From NCBI RefSeq assembly GCF_022810405.1, contig NZ_JALGQE010000021.1:16853-80852 (forward strand): a stretch of DNA of 64,000 bases. Reading direction: 5' to 3'. This DNA is from Rhodococcus sp. ARC_M5. GTDB taxonomy: Bacteria; Actinomycetota; Actinomycetes; Mycobacteriales; Mycobacteriaceae. Shown in pieces: positions 49,788-59,012 of this stretch. Within the stretch, counting starts at the first letter, position 1. The number at the start of each line of letters is the position of its first letter. The translations under genes and the position numbers were made by a program. The notes under the pieces were generated by a model. It made no database searches and was not told the origin of the DNA. It was given only the letters and a program-made list of their open reading frames with translations.

Positions 49788-50999
49788 ATGAGCGTCGAGG
49801 TACTGGCTCAGTCGAATCTGGGTGCAGGCGTTCCGATTCGCGAACTGCTGCTGGTCTTTCTCACGGCCGCTGTGGTCACGTTCTTCGCCACCGGCGGAGT
49901 TCGGGTGGCGGCGATAAAGTTCGGTGCTGTCGCCGTTCCTCGTGATCGTGACGTCCACGTGCAGGCCACCCCGAGGCTCGGGGGAGTGGGGATCTACGCA
50001 GGAATGCTGGCTGCGCTGCTGTTCGCGTCGCAGTTGCCTGCGCTGGCTCGCGGGTTCGACGTCGCCTACAACCGCGACATTCCGGCCGCACTGGTTGCCG
50101 GCTTCGTGATCGTGCTGGTCGGCGTCATCGACGACCGATGGGGCCTGGACGCTCTGACCAAGTTCGTGGGCCAGGTGACGGCGGCGGGAGTCCTCGTCAT
50201 CATGGGTGTGAGCTGGGTCGTGCTGTATCAGCCGTGGGGCGGCGAAGAGGGACAGCCCGGAACCACACTCGTACTGGACCAACTGCAAGCCGGACTGGTG
50301 ACCGTTCTGATCACCGTCGTGATCGTCAACGCGATGAACTTCGTCGACGGGCTCGACGGGTTGGCCGCAGGCCTCGGGCTCATCTCCTCGGTGGCGATCT
50401 GCATCTTCTCGGTGGGGCTGCTGCAGGAGCAGGGTGGAGACGTCGGTGTCTACCCGCCCGCGCTGATCGCAGCAGCGCTGGCAGGTGCGTGCCTGGGATT
50501 TCTGCCGCACAACTTCCAACCCGCTCGCATCTTCATGGGCGATTCGGGATCCATGCTGATCGGGCTGACGCTGGCCACGGTCTCGACGAGTGCCTCGGGG
50601 CGGATCCCGTTGACGGCATACGGACCACGCGATCTGCTGGGTCTGTTGTCGCCGCTTCTGCTGGTCGGGGCCGTCATGCTCATCCCCATACTCGATCTGC
50701 TGCTGGCTGTGATTCGCCGCACCAGGGCCGGACGCAGCCCCTTCAGCCCGGACAAGATGCACCTGCATCATCGACTCCTGCAAATCGGTCACTCGCATCG
50801 ACGGGTGGTGCTGGTGATCTACCTGTGGGTCGGTGTCCTCGCCTTCGGGGCCGTCGGATCGTCCCTGCTGGACCGGCGGATAGTGGTGCTCCTGGTGGCG
50901 GCCGGTCTGGTGTTCGCGCTGGTCGTGACCGCTGTGCCCACGTTGAGGGTGGATCGATCTCGAGGCTCGGCACCCCGACGCGAGGGACGGGGCGGCTGA
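49788..50999 (+). CDS. wecA: Polyprenyl-phosphate GlcNAc-1-phosphate transferase (WecA/Rfe family)
   Basis: The 403-residue integral membrane enzyme has about eleven helices. Catalytic motifs on cytoplasmic loops are GVIDDRWGLDALTKFVGQ, NAMNFVDGLDGLAAGLGL and ARIFMGDSGSMLIGLTL, with the C-terminal HLHHRLLQIGHSHR loop. In mycobacteria this enzyme adds GlcNAc-1-phosphate to decaprenyl phosphate, starting the linker that joins arabinogalactan to peptidoglycan; the same role is expected here. It lies just upstream of the ATP synthase cluster, as in M. tuberculosis. Confidence 0.92.
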   Translation: MSVEVLAQSNLGAGVPIRELLLVFLTAAVVTFFATGGVRVAAIKFGAVAVPRDRDVHVQATPRLGGVGIYAGMLAALLFASQLPALARGFDVAYNRDIPAALVAGFVIVLVGVIDDRWGLDALTKFVGQVTAAGVLVIMGVSWVVLYQPWGGEEGQPGTTLVLDQLQAGLVTVLITVVIVNAMNFVDGLDGLAAGLGLISSVAICIFSVGLLQEQGGDVGVYPPALIAAALAGACLGFLPHNFQPARIFMGDSGSMLIGLTLATVSTSASGRIPLTAYGPRDLLGLLSPLLLVGAVMLIPILDLLLAVIRRTRAGRSPFSPDKMHLHHRLLQIGHSHRRVVLVIYLWVGVLAFGAVGSSLLDRRIVVLLVAAGLVFALVVTAVPTLRVDRSRGSAPRREGRGG

Positions 51000-51044
51000 T
51001 CCCGTCGGCTGTTAGTAGTCGCGTGCTGGGTACCCTCGACAACT

Positions 51045-51497
51045 GTGACCTTCACTCCGCAGTCCATGCCCGACCAATTCGCGCCGCTACGCGCCGCGGT
51101 TCGATACGGACTCATCGGACTGGTGGTGCTGACGGTGGTGAGCGTCGGCATTGCCGTCGCTGCAGCCGGAACGCCCGGCCTGTGGGGATCGCTCATCGGT
51201 GTGGCCATCGGCGGAGGCTTCGTCATCACGACGGCATTGTCGGTTGCGCTCACCACACGTTTTCCGGCCTCGGCCGTCGGGGCACTGCTGCTCGGCGGGT
51301 GGTTGGTGAAGATGGTGATTGCGCTGATCGTGCTGGTTGCGCTGAAGGACGCCGACTTCTACAACCGCTACGCGTTGGGACTGACCATTCTGGGAGCGCT
51401 CGTCGTCGTCCTCGGCGCAGAGGTCTTCGGGGTCGTCAAGACCAAGGTCGCCTACGTGGATGCGGTTCCGGCGGAGGACAACCCCGACAATCGGTAG
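51045..51497 (+). CDS. AtpI-like membrane protein preceding the ATP synthase operon
   Basis: The 150-residue protein has four predicted helices: YGLIGLVVLTVVSVGIAVAAAG, WGSLIGVAIGGGFVITTALSVAL, VGALLLGGWLVKMVIALIVLVAL and ALGLTILGALVVVLGAEVFGV. It is in the place of AtpI/UncI, thought to help c-ring assembly or Mg2+ supply. The GTG at 51045 follows TACCCT (51031-51036) by 8 bases without a ribosome binding site, suggesting a leaderless message; an ATG at 51066 is an alternative. A 374-base gap follows. Confidence 0.8.
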   Translation: MTFTPQSMPDQFAPLRAAVRYGLIGLVVLTVVSVGIAVAAAGTPGLWGSLIGVAIGGGFVITTALSVALTTRFPASAVGALLLGGWLVKMVIALIVLVALKDADFYNRYALGLTILGALVVVLGAEVFGVVKTKVAYVDAVPAEDNPDNR

Positions 51498-51871
51498 TAC
51501 GACAGGCTGTCGTAATCGGTTAAGCTGAGGGCCGCCTACACAACGTCGTAGTTCTGTTGATAAAGTTTGCATCAAGCGGTGGGCAAGACTGGGACGAAAG
51601 AGACTTTTTCCCCGGACTGGACCCCCGCAGGTAGCAGTCAGCGTGAGCTTCCTTACAGTAGGCCCGGAGTCATCGACTTCGGCAACGTAAGGTTCCGCCT
51701 GAGAGTTGCCGAGTCGACGTGAGTCGCCGACACCCGACAGACGCTTGGCCGATGAAGACCGGGCCTCAGCCTCTGACGATTGCGAGCCGATTTTCGTCGA
51801 CTTGATAGATCGTCATTGTCCGATCGAACCGCAGTCGCTAGCCGGCTGCGGCCCGAACACGGGAGAGACCG
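51498..51871 (+). other. Intergenic region before the atp operon
   Basis: This 374-base stretch has no coding signal. It includes an AT-richer patch with TTGATA near 51557, a T-run at 51604-51609, and short arms CCTTAC/GTAAGG about 35 bases apart near 51652-51692. It very likely holds the promoter and leader of atpB, but I cannot single out a convincing promoter. Confidence 0.5.
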
Positions 51872-52663
51872 CTGAGCGTCACCACCCTGGCTGCGGAATA
51901 CAGTCCGCCGTCACTATCCGATTTCTTTCCTCCCGCGGTGCTGTTCGAGGGGACTCCGTTCGAGCTCGACCGACTGATGCTCATCCGCATCCTGATGTCG
52001 GCGATTCTGATCATCTTCATGGTGGTTGCCCTCCGCAGCCCGAAGATCGTTCCGCGTGGTCTTCAGAACGTCGGAGAGATCGCTCTCGATTTCGTTCGGA
52101 TCCACGTCGCAGAAGATGTGCTCGGTAAAGAACAGGGACGCCGATTCCTGCCCGTCATCATGACCATCTTCTTCACTGTGTTCGCGGTGAATGCGAGTGC
52201 CGTCATTCCGTTTCTGAACATCTCGTCGAACGCACGCATCGGCCTACCGATCGTGCTCGCTGCGGTTGCGTACGTCGCGTTCATCTACGCCGGTGTGAAG
52301 AAGTTCGGTGTCGGGAAGTTCGTCAAGGGCACCATCGTCATTCCGGGCATTCCTCCGGCGATGCACGTGCTGCTCATACCGCTGGAGTTCGTCTCGAACT
52401 TCGTGCTTCGCCCGTTCACGTTGACGGTGCGTCTGCTCGCCAACATGCTGGCCGGCCACATCATGCTCGTGCTGTTCTTCAGCGCGACCCAGTTCTTCCT
52501 CTTCGAGGCGTCGGCCGGGCTGAAGATCTTCGCGGCACCCTCGCTCATCATGGGCTTCCTGTTCACGTTGTTCGAGATGCTGGTGATCTTCCTCCAGGCC
52601 TACATTTTCGCGCTGCTCACGGCGATCTACATCGATCTGTCGCTGCACGCCGACTCGCACTGA
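51872..52663 (+). CDS. atpB: F0F1 ATP synthase subunit a
   Basis: The 263-residue membrane subunit forms the proton half-channels next to the c-ring. The essential Arg is in RPFTLTVRLLANMLAGHIM (residue 187), and helix 5 ends QAYIFALLTAIYIDLSLH. The conserved N-terminus SVTTLAAEYSPPSLSDFFPPAVLFEG requires a start at CTG 51872, which has GGGAGAGA 3-10 bases upstream. No ATG, GTG or TTG lies between it and the preceding in-frame stop at 51839. The first conventional start, GTG 51938, has no ribosome binding site and would lose 22 residues. Confidence 0.88.
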   Translation: MSVTTLAAEYSPPSLSDFFPPAVLFEGTPFELDRLMLIRILMSAILIIFMVVALRSPKIVPRGLQNVGEIALDFVRIHVAEDVLGKEQGRRFLPVIMTIFFTVFAVNASAVIPFLNISSNARIGLPIVLAAVAYVAFIYAGVKKFGVGKFVKGTIVIPGIPPAMHVLLIPLEFVSNFVLRPFTLTVRLLANMLAGHIMLVLFFSATQFFLFEASAGLKIFAAPSLIMGFLFTLFEMLVIFLQAYIFALLTAIYIDLSLHADSH

Positions 52664-52741
52664 CCGACCAACTGACCGAACCAGCTACACCGCCACCTCC
52701 GACACCCGGATGTGGACCGAAGAAAGGGAACGGAAAACCCA

Positions 52742-52981
52742 ATGAGCCTTGAAGTTCTGGCCCAGGCGCAGGAAATCACCGCAAGCGGATACGGCGCCAT
52801 CGGCTACGGCCTCGCAGCGATCGGTGGTGGCATCGGCCTCGGCCTCGTCGTCGCCAAGAACATGGAAGCAACCGCTCGTCAGCCCGAGCTGGCCGGTCAG
52901 CTCCGTACCACCATGTTCCTCGGCATCGCATTCACCGAGTCCCTCGCCCTGATCGGCCTCGTCGCCGGCTTCATTCTCTGA
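52742..52981 (+). CDS. atpE: F0F1 ATP synthase subunit c
   Basis: The 79-residue hairpin of two membrane helices contains YGLAAIGGGIGLGLVVAKNMEA, the polar loop RQPELAGQLR, and the proton-carrying Glu in FTESLALIGLVAGFIL. It forms the rotating c-ring and is the target of diarylquinolines in mycobacteria. AAAGGGA lies upstream of the ATG at 52742. The gene sits between atpB and atpF with short gaps. Confidence 0.96.
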   Translation: MSLEVLAQAQEITASGYGAIGYGLAAIGGGIGLGLVVAKNMEATARQPELAGQLRTTMFLGIAFTESLALIGLVAGFIL

Positions 52982-52988
52982 GAGCGCG

Positions 52989-53549
52989 ATGACAAACGCG
53001 ATTACGTTGCTGGCGGCGGAGGGGGAGGAATACAACCCTCTTCTGCCCGCAACCTACGACATCGTTTGGTCGCTCGTCTGTGTCGCAGCAATCGGCTTCC
53101 TGTTCTGGAAGTACGTTGTGCCGCGCTTCACCAAGGTTCTCGCTGAGCGTTCCGAGCTCATCGAAGGCGGAATCAAGAAGGCAGAAGAGGCACAGGCCGA
53201 AGCCAAGGCGGCACTCGAGCAGTACCACGCTCAGCTGGCCGACGCCCGTTCCGAGGCCGCGCAGATCCGTGAGGAAGCGCGTACCCAGGGACAGGCAATT
53301 CTTGCCGAGATGAAGGAAAAGGCGCAGGAAGAAAGCGACCGGATCGTGGCCGCAGGCCACAATCAGCTCGTTGCTCAGCGGCAGCAGATCGTCACCGAGC
53401 TTCGGGGAGATCTGGGACGCACGGCCGTCGAACTCGCTGAGAAGGTCATCGGAGAGCAGTTGTCCGACGACGCGAAGCGTTCCAGTTCGATCGATCGCTT
53501 CCTCAACGAGCTGGATTCCGTCACCGCGGACTCCGCAGCCGGAAAGTGA
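52989..53549 (+). CDS. atpF: F0F1 ATP synthase subunit b
   Basis: The 186-residue peripheral-stalk subunit has one N-terminal membrane helix (TYDIVWSLVCVAAIGFLFWKYVV, residues 20-42). A long charged helix follows (about 45-150, KKAEEAQAEAKAALEQYHAQLADARSEAAQ) that dimerises, and the C-terminus contacts delta. It is a separate gene from atpH. The TGA overlaps a GTG that could start atpH, but the better atpH start is 9 bases further on. Confidence 0.93.
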   Translation: MTNAITLLAAEGEEYNPLLPATYDIVWSLVCVAAIGFLFWKYVVPRFTKVLAERSELIEGGIKKAEEAQAEAKAALEQYHAQLADARSEAAQIREEARTQGQAILAEMKEKAQEESDRIVAAGHNQLVAQRQQIVTELRGDLGRTAVELAEKVIGEQLSDDAKRSSSIDRFLNELDSVTADSAAGK

Positions 53550-53557
53550 GTCGAACC

Positions 53558-54385
53558 ATGTACGCAACTTCTCGAGAGGCACTCGCCCGCACGCGGTCGG
53601 TTGCCCACGAAGCTCTGGGGTCCGCGTCGGCAGGCGAGGCAACAGCCGTCGCTGCTCAGACCGGTGCCGAGTTGTTCGCCGTCGTCGAGACTCTCGACGC
53701 GCAGCGCACGTTGCGTACCGCTCTCGCCGATGCGTCGGTCGAGGGCGTTCGGCGAAGCGATCTGGCCGGAGAAGTCTTCTCCGGCCAGGTGTCGAGTGCA
53801 ACGGCGACGATCGTCAAGGCCGCAGCCGGCGAAAGCTGGTCCACCGCTCGTGACCTGCTGAACTCACTGGTCGAGCTGGGACGTGAAGCTCTGCTTCGCG
53901 CCGCTGCCGATCAGGATCAGTTGGACACGGTCGAGGACGAGCTGTTCCGGCTCGGACGGATCGTGGCAGCCAACCCGCAACTCGAGCAGGCCCTGTCGGA
54001 TCGCTCGAAGCCGTCGCAGGCCAAGCGTGAACTGCTCGGTCGTCTGCTGTACGGCAAGGTCACCGCGGTCACCGAGGCGCTCGCAGTTCAGGCTGTGACG
54101 CGTCCGCGGAAGGCGGCTCCCGCCGACGTGCTCAACGGATTGGCCGATCTGGCCGCCGAACAGCGCGACCGCGCGGTTGCACACGTTCGTAGCGCAGCCC
54201 CACTGAGCGACAGTCAGCTCGAGAAGCTGACGGCAACCTTGACCCGCACGTACGGCAAGCAGGTCACGGTGCACGTCGAGGTCGATACCGAACTGCTCAG
54301 CGGACTTGTCGTTCGTATCGGCGACGAGGTCATCGACGGTAGCGGGGCAGGCCGCCTCGCTGCATTGCGAAAGACGCTCAAATAG
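53558..54385 (+). CDS. atpH: F0F1 ATP synthase subunit delta
   Basis: The 275-residue delta subunit is about 100 residues longer than in E. coli, as usual in actinobacteria. The N-terminal helical region begins MYATSREALARTRSVAHEAL. The OSCP-like C-terminal part has the conserved VRSAAPLSDSQLEKLTATLTRTYGKQVTVHVEVD and GLVVRIGDEVIDGSGAGRLAALR. I use the ATG at 53558; GTG 53546, overlapping the atpF stop, would add four residues. It links the peripheral stalk to the alpha subunits. Confidence 0.92.
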   Translation: MYATSREALARTRSVAHEALGSASAGEATAVAAQTGAELFAVVETLDAQRTLRTALADASVEGVRRSDLAGEVFSGQVSSATATIVKAAAGESWSTARDLLNSLVELGREALLRAAADQDQLDTVEDELFRLGRIVAANPQLEQALSDRSKPSQAKRELLGRLLYGKVTAVTEALAVQAVTRPRKAAPADVLNGLADLAAEQRDRAVAHVRSAAPLSDSQLEKLTATLTRTYGKQVTVHVEVDTELLSGLVVRIGDEVIDGSGAGRLAALRKTLK

Positions 54386-54473
54386 TCCGACACGGACACA
54401 GTAACGAGAAGAAGCGTCTCGACTTTCGAGACATTTCACCCCGCGATCATTTGAAGGAAGAGCAGGAAACACT

Positions 54474-56117
54474 ATGGCGGAGCTGACGATCTCCTCCGAC
54501 GAGATCCGTAGCGCGATCGATAACTTCACCGCGAGCTACTCACCGGAGTCTTCCCGCGAGGAGGTCGGCACGGTTACGGACACGAGCGACGGAATCGCTC
54601 ACGTGTCCGGATTGCCGTCGGCGATGTCCAACGAACTCCTGGAATTCCCCGGCGGAGTCCTCGGTGTCGCGCTGAACCTGGATGCCACCGAAATCGGTGC
54701 CGTCATCCTCGGTGACTACGAGCACATCGAAGAAGGCCAGGAAGTCAAGCGCACCGGAGACGTGCTGTCGGTCCCCGTGGGCGACGGCTACCTCGGCCGC
54801 GTCGTCGACCCCCTGGGCAAGCCCATCGACGGCCTCGGCGACATCGAGTCCTCCGAGACCCGCGCCCTCGAACTGCAGGCTGCCTCGGTGCTCGAGCGCC
54901 AGCCCGTCGAGGAGCCGCTGCAGACCGGCATCAAGGCGATCGACGCCATGACCCCGATCGGCCGCGGCCAGCGTCAGCTCATCATCGGCGACCGCAAGAC
55001 CGGCAAGACCGCGGTCTGCATCGACGCGATCCTGAACCAGAAGGCCAACTGGGAGAGCGGCGACGACAAGAAGCAGGTTCGCTGCATCTACGTCGCCATC
55101 GGCCAGAAGGGCTCCACGATCGCAGGCGTCAAGGCTGCACTCGAGGAACAGGGCGCACTCGAATACACGACCATCGTCGCGGCTCCCGCGTCCGATTCGG
55201 CCGGCTTCAAGTGGCTCGCCCCGTACACCGGCTCGGCCATCGGCCAGCACTGGATGTACCAGGGCAAGCACGTCCTCATCGTGTTCGACGACCTGACCAA
55301 GCAGGCCGAGGCGTACCGCGCCATCTCGCTGCTGCTGCGTCGTCCGCCGGGCCGCGAGGCATACCCCGGTGACGTCTTCTACTTGCACTCCCGTCTGTTG
55401 GAGCGCTCGGCCAAGCTCTCCGACGAGCTCGGCGGTGGATCGTTGACGGCTCTGCCGATCATCGAGACCAAGGCCAACGACGTCTCGGCGTACATCCCGA
55501 CCAACGTCATCTCCATCACCGACGGCCAGGTCTTCCTGGAGTCGGACCTGTTCAACAAGGGCGTCCGTCCCGCAATCAACGTGGGCATCTCGGTGTCCCG
55601 AGTCGGTGGTGCGGCACAGACCAAGGGCATGAAGAAGGTCTCCGGATCTCTTCGCCTCGAGCTCGCTCAGTTCCGTGAGCTCGAAGCCTTCTCGGCGTTC
55701 GCATCCGACCTCGACGCAGCCTCCAAGGCACAGCTCGAGCGCGGCGCACGTCTGGTCGAGCTGCTCAAGCAGGATCAGTACGCCCCGGTTGCCGTCGAAG
55801 ATCAGATCGTCTCGATCTGGCTCGCCGGCCAGGGCACGTACGACTCGGTGCCCGTCGGCGACGTGCGTCGCTTCGAGACCGATCTGCTCGAGGATCTGCA
55901 CCGCAATGCCAGCGGTGTCTACGACAGCATTGCCGGTGGCAAGGCGCTCGACGAGGACAACCAGAAGGCACTGACCGAGGCGACCGAGAAGTTCAAGGCC
56001 GGATTCGTCGACTCGGACGGCAACCGTGTCGTCAACGAGGCCGAGGCAGACACTCTGAACGCCGACGAGGTCAGCCAGGAGCAGGTCAACGTCACCCGCA
56101 AGACAGTCAGCAAGTAG
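54474..56117 (+). CDS. atpA: F0F1 ATP synthase subunit alpha
   Basis: The 547-residue non-catalytic nucleotide-binding subunit has the P-loop IIGDRKTGKTAVCIDAI near residue 172, DLTKQAEAYRAISLLLRRPPGREAYPGD, and the ATP synthase signature PAINVGISVSRVGGAAQ. The C-terminal extension of about 35 residues past the E. coli end (SDGNRVVNEAEADTLNADEVSQ) is typical of mycolic-acid bacteria, where it restrains ATP hydrolysis. GAAGGAAGAGCAGG lies upstream. Confidence 0.95.
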   Translation: MAELTISSDEIRSAIDNFTASYSPESSREEVGTVTDTSDGIAHVSGLPSAMSNELLEFPGGVLGVALNLDATEIGAVILGDYEHIEEGQEVKRTGDVLSVPVGDGYLGRVVDPLGKPIDGLGDIESSETRALELQAASVLERQPVEEPLQTGIKAIDAMTPIGRGQRQLIIGDRKTGKTAVCIDAILNQKANWESGDDKKQVRCIYVAIGQKGSTIAGVKAALEEQGALEYTTIVAAPASDSAGFKWLAPYTGSAIGQHWMYQGKHVLIVFDDLTKQAEAYRAISLLLRRPPGREAYPGDVFYLHSRLLERSAKLSDELGGGSLTALPIIETKANDVSAYIPTNVISITDGQVFLESDLFNKGVRPAINVGISVSRVGGAAQTKGMKKVSGSLRLELAQFRELEAFSAFASDLDAASKAQLERGARLVELLKQDQYAPVAVEDQIVSIWLAGQGTYDSVPVGDVRRFETDLLEDLHRNASGVYDSIAGGKALDEDNQKALTEATEKFKAGFVDSDGNRVVNEAEADTLNADEVSQEQVNVTRKTVSK

Positions 56118-56169
56118 GCCCGCGATGACAGGTGACATGACGAGCACAGAAGGGAGCGTGAACAGCTAG

Positions 56170-57141
56170 ATGGCAAGCATTCTCGAGCTTCGCTCCCGCA
56201 TCAAGTCGGTCAACTCGACCAAGAAGATCACCAAGGCACAAGAGTTGATCGCGACATCGCGAATCACCAAGGCGCAGGCCCGCGTTGCCGCATCGAAGCC
56301 GTACGCGGAAGAGATCACCAAGGTGCTCTCCGCGTTGGCGAGTGCATCGAGTTCGCTCGATCACCCGCTGCTCAACGAGCGACCCGAGCCCAAGCGTGCA
56401 GCGGTTCTGGTCGTGACCAGCGACCGCGGTATGTGCGGCGGCTACAACTCCAACGTGCTCAAGGAGACGGAGGAGCTGTTCCAGCTGCTCCGCTCCGAGG
56501 GCAAGGATCCGGTCATCTACGTGCTCGGCGCAAAAGGCTTGGGCTACTACACATTCCGCGAGCGGGACGTGAAGGGTGCGTGGACGGGCTTCTCGCAGGA
56601 GCCCGGGTACGCCGACGCCGCCAAGGCGAGCAGGCACCTGGTCGAGTTGTTCATGGCCGGGTCTGGCACCGAGGTCGACGCTCCCAACGGTGAAGGCACC
56701 GTCGAGGGCGTGGACGAGTTGCACATCGTTTACACCCGCTTCGTGTCGATGCTTACGCAGAAGCCCGAAGTTCGCCGGATGGCACCTCTCGAAATCTCGT
56801 ACACCGACGAGGAGTTCGAGATGGGTGCAGACGCGTTGAGCGACTCGCCGACCGCAGATGTGCAGGCACAGTACGAGTTCGAGCCGGAGGCAGGAACTCT
56901 GCTGTCGGCGCTGTTGCCCAAGTACATCAGCACCAGGATCTATGCGTCGTTGCTCGATGCAGCAGCGTCGGAGTCCGCGGCGCGTCGTACCGCCATGAAG
57001 GCAGCGACGGACAACGCGAACGAATTGGTCGAGACCTTGAGCCGTCAGGCCAACCAGGCTCGGCAGGCCCAGATCACCCAGGAAATCAGCGAAATCGTCG
57101 GTGGCGCCAACGCGTTGGCCGACAGCGCAGGAAGTGACTAA
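56170..57141 (+). CDS. atpG: F0F1 ATP synthase subunit gamma
   Basis: The 323-residue central-stalk subunit starts with the coiled-coil helix ASILELRSRIKSVNSTKKITKAQELIATSRI and ends with the matching ESAARRTAMKAATDNANELVETLSRQANQARQAQITQEISEIVGGANAL. An insert near residues 160-180 and 200-240 (GSGTEVDAPNGEGTVEGVDEL region) is typical of mycobacteria and relatives. It transmits rotation from the c-ring to the catalytic head. GAAGGGAGCG precedes the ATG. Confidence 0.94.
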   Translation: MASILELRSRIKSVNSTKKITKAQELIATSRITKAQARVAASKPYAEEITKVLSALASASSSLDHPLLNERPEPKRAAVLVVTSDRGMCGGYNSNVLKETEELFQLLRSEGKDPVIYVLGAKGLGYYTFRERDVKGAWTGFSQEPGYADAAKASRHLVELFMAGSGTEVDAPNGEGTVEGVDELHIVYTRFVSMLTQKPEVRRMAPLEISYTDEEFEMGADALSDSPTADVQAQYEFEPEAGTLLSALLPKYISTRIYASLLDAAASESAARRTAMKAATDNANELVETLSRQANQARQAQITQEISEIVGGANALADSAGSD

Positions 57142-57144
57142 GCA

Positions 57145-58593
57145 ATGACCGCAGCAGTAGCCCAAGAGAACGCGAGCGGAGCGGACACACAGTCCGGCCG
57201 TGTCGTTCGGGTCATCGGCCCCGTTGTGGACGTCGAGTTCCCGCGCGGCTCGATTCCCGCATTGTTCAACGCCCTCAACGCAGAGATCACTCTGCCGACC
57301 GTGGCCAAGACCCTGACGCTCGAGGTCGCACAGCACCTCGGCGACAACTTGGTTCGCACCATTTCGATGCAGCCCACCGACGGACTCGTCCGCGGCACCG
57401 CAGTCATCGACTCGGGCAAGCCGATCTCGGTTCCCGTCGGTGACGTCGTCAAGGGCCACGTGTTCAACGCCCTCGGTGACTGCCTGGACACCCCCGGACT
57501 CGGCCGTGACGGCGAGCAGTGGGGAATCCACCGTAAGCCACCAGCCTTCGATCAGCTCGAGGGCAAGACCGAGATCCTCGAGACCGGCATCAAGGTCATC
57601 GACCTTCTGACCCCGTACGTCAAGGGCGGAAAGATCGGTCTGTTCGGTGGTGCCGGTGTCGGCAAGACCGTTCTGATCCAGGAAATGATCACCCGTATCG
57701 CACGCGAGTTCTCGGGCACCTCGGTGTTCGCAGGAGTCGGCGAGCGCACCCGTGAGGGCACCGACCTTCACCTCGAAATGGAAGAGATGGGCGTCCTCCA
57801 GGACACCGCCCTCGTCTTCGGCCAGATGGACGAGCCGCCCGGCACGCGTATGCGCGTGGCGTTGTCGGCACTGACCATGGCGGAGTACTTCCGAGATGTT
57901 CAGGGACAGGACGTTCTTCTGTTCATCGATAACATCTTCCGCTTCACCCAGGCAGGTTCGGAGGTGTCGACCCTTCTCGGTCGTATGCCGTCGGCCGTCG
58001 GTTACCAGCCCACGCTGGCGGACGAGATGGGTGAGCTCCAGGAGCGCATCACCTCGACCCGTGGACGCTCGATCACCTCACTGCAGGCGATCTACGTTCC
58101 CGCCGACGACTACACCGACCCGGCACCGGCCACGACGTTCGCGCACCTCGATGCGACGACCGAGCTGTCGCGTCCGATTTCGCAGATGGGTATCTACCCC
58201 GCTGTGGACCCGCTGAGCTCCACCTCGCGCATCCTCGAGCCCGGCATCGTCGGTGCGGAGCACTTCCGCGTCGCCAACGAGGTCAAGCGGATCCTGCAGA
58301 AGTACAAGGAGCTGCAGGACATCATCGCCATCCTCGGTATGGACGAGCTTCAGGAAGAGGACAAGGTTCTGGTCGGCCGCGCACGCCGCCTCCAGAAGTT
58401 CCTCGGCCAGAACTTCATCGTTGCCGAGAAGTTCACCGGCGAGGCCGGTTCGGTCGTGTCGCTCTCCGACACCATCGAGGCGTTCGACAAGGTCACCAAG
58501 GGTGAGTACGACCACCTTCCCGAGCAGGCCTTCAACAGCTGTGGCGGTCTCGACGATGTCGAGGCAGCCGCGAAGAAGATGGCCGGAAAGTAG
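57145..58593 (+). CDS. atpD: F0F1 ATP synthase subunit beta (catalytic)
   Basis: The 482-residue catalytic subunit has the P-loop LFGGAGVGKTVLIQEMI near residue 168, the catalytic Glu in GVGERTREGTDLH near 200, the DELSEED-region equivalent DELQEEDKVLVGRARRLQKF near 400, and VDPLSSTSRIL. All catalytic residues seen are intact. It starts 3 bases after atpG and is followed by atpC after 6 bases. Confidence 0.97.
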   Translation: MTAAVAQENASGADTQSGRVVRVIGPVVDVEFPRGSIPALFNALNAEITLPTVAKTLTLEVAQHLGDNLVRTISMQPTDGLVRGTAVIDSGKPISVPVGDVVKGHVFNALGDCLDTPGLGRDGEQWGIHRKPPAFDQLEGKTEILETGIKVIDLLTPYVKGGKIGLFGGAGVGKTVLIQEMITRIAREFSGTSVFAGVGERTREGTDLHLEMEEMGVLQDTALVFGQMDEPPGTRMRVALSALTMAEYFRDVQGQDVLLFIDNIFRFTQAGSEVSTLLGRMPSAVGYQPTLADEMGELQERITSTRGRSITSLQAIYVPADDYTDPAPATTFAHLDATTELSRPISQMGIYPAVDPLSSTSRILEPGIVGAEHFRVANEVKRILQKYKELQDIIAILGMDELQEEDKVLVGRARRLQKFLGQNFIVAEKFTGEAGSVVSLSDTIEAFDKVTKGEYDHLPEQAFNSCGGLDDVEAAAKKMAGK

Positions 58594-58599
58594 ACCGAC

Positions 58600-58983
58600 G
58601 TGACTTCTTCCGAGAAGAGCGGCATGGAGGTCTCCCTGGTCGCTGTGGAGCAAAAGCTGTGGTCCGGTACCGCGACCATCGTCAGCGCTCAGACCACCGA
58701 AGGTGAGATCGGCATCATGCTGGGCCACGAGCCTGTCCTCGGGCAGTTGATCGAGGGCGGCACGGTGTCGATCACGACCACGGACGGCGAGAAGCTCATC
58801 GCAGCCGTCCACGGTGGATTCCTGTCGGTGACGGGCAAGACGGTCACCGTGCTGGCAGAATCGGCCGATTTCGCAGAAGACATCGATGTCGAAGCGGCAC
58901 GGGCTGTAGTGACAGAGAACGGGGACGACCTCGAGGCCATCGCTGTGGCCAAGGGACGTATCCGCGCTGTCGAGCGGTCCTAG
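58600..58983 (+). CDS. atpC: F0F1 ATP synthase subunit epsilon
   Basis: The 127-residue subunit (119 if translation starts at the ATG at 58624, preceded by GAGAAGAG) has the N-terminal beta-sandwich VSLVAVEQKLWSGTATIVSAQTTEGEIGIMLGHEPVLGQLIEGG and AVHGGFLSVTGKTVTVLAESADFAEDID. The C-terminal helical part is short, as in mycobacteria. It sits on gamma and modulates hydrolysis. It closes the eight-gene atp operon; a DUF2550 gene follows after 29 bases. Confidence 0.93.
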   Translation: MTSSEKSGMEVSLVAVEQKLWSGTATIVSAQTTEGEIGIMLGHEPVLGQLIEGGTVSITTTDGEKLIAAVHGGFLSVTGKTVTVLAESADFAEDIDVEAARAVVTENGDDLEAIAVAKGRIRAVERS

Positions 58984-59012
58984 GTTCACGAGAAGCCGCG
59001 ACGAGACCTGCG

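Noticed and set aside
48171..50798. An 875-codon minus-strand open frame opposite prmC, Sua5 and wecA
   Set aside because: It mirrors three conserved plus-strand genes codon for codon. No start signal or family similarity.
51557..51579. TTGATA as a -35 box for the atp operon
   Set aside because: No -10-like hexamer occurs at 16-19 bases downstream, and GC-rich sequence follows.
54540..56147. A 535-codon minus-strand frame opposite atpA
   Set aside because: Antisense shadow of a highly constrained gene. The same applies to the long frames opposite atpD, argS, hom and thrC.
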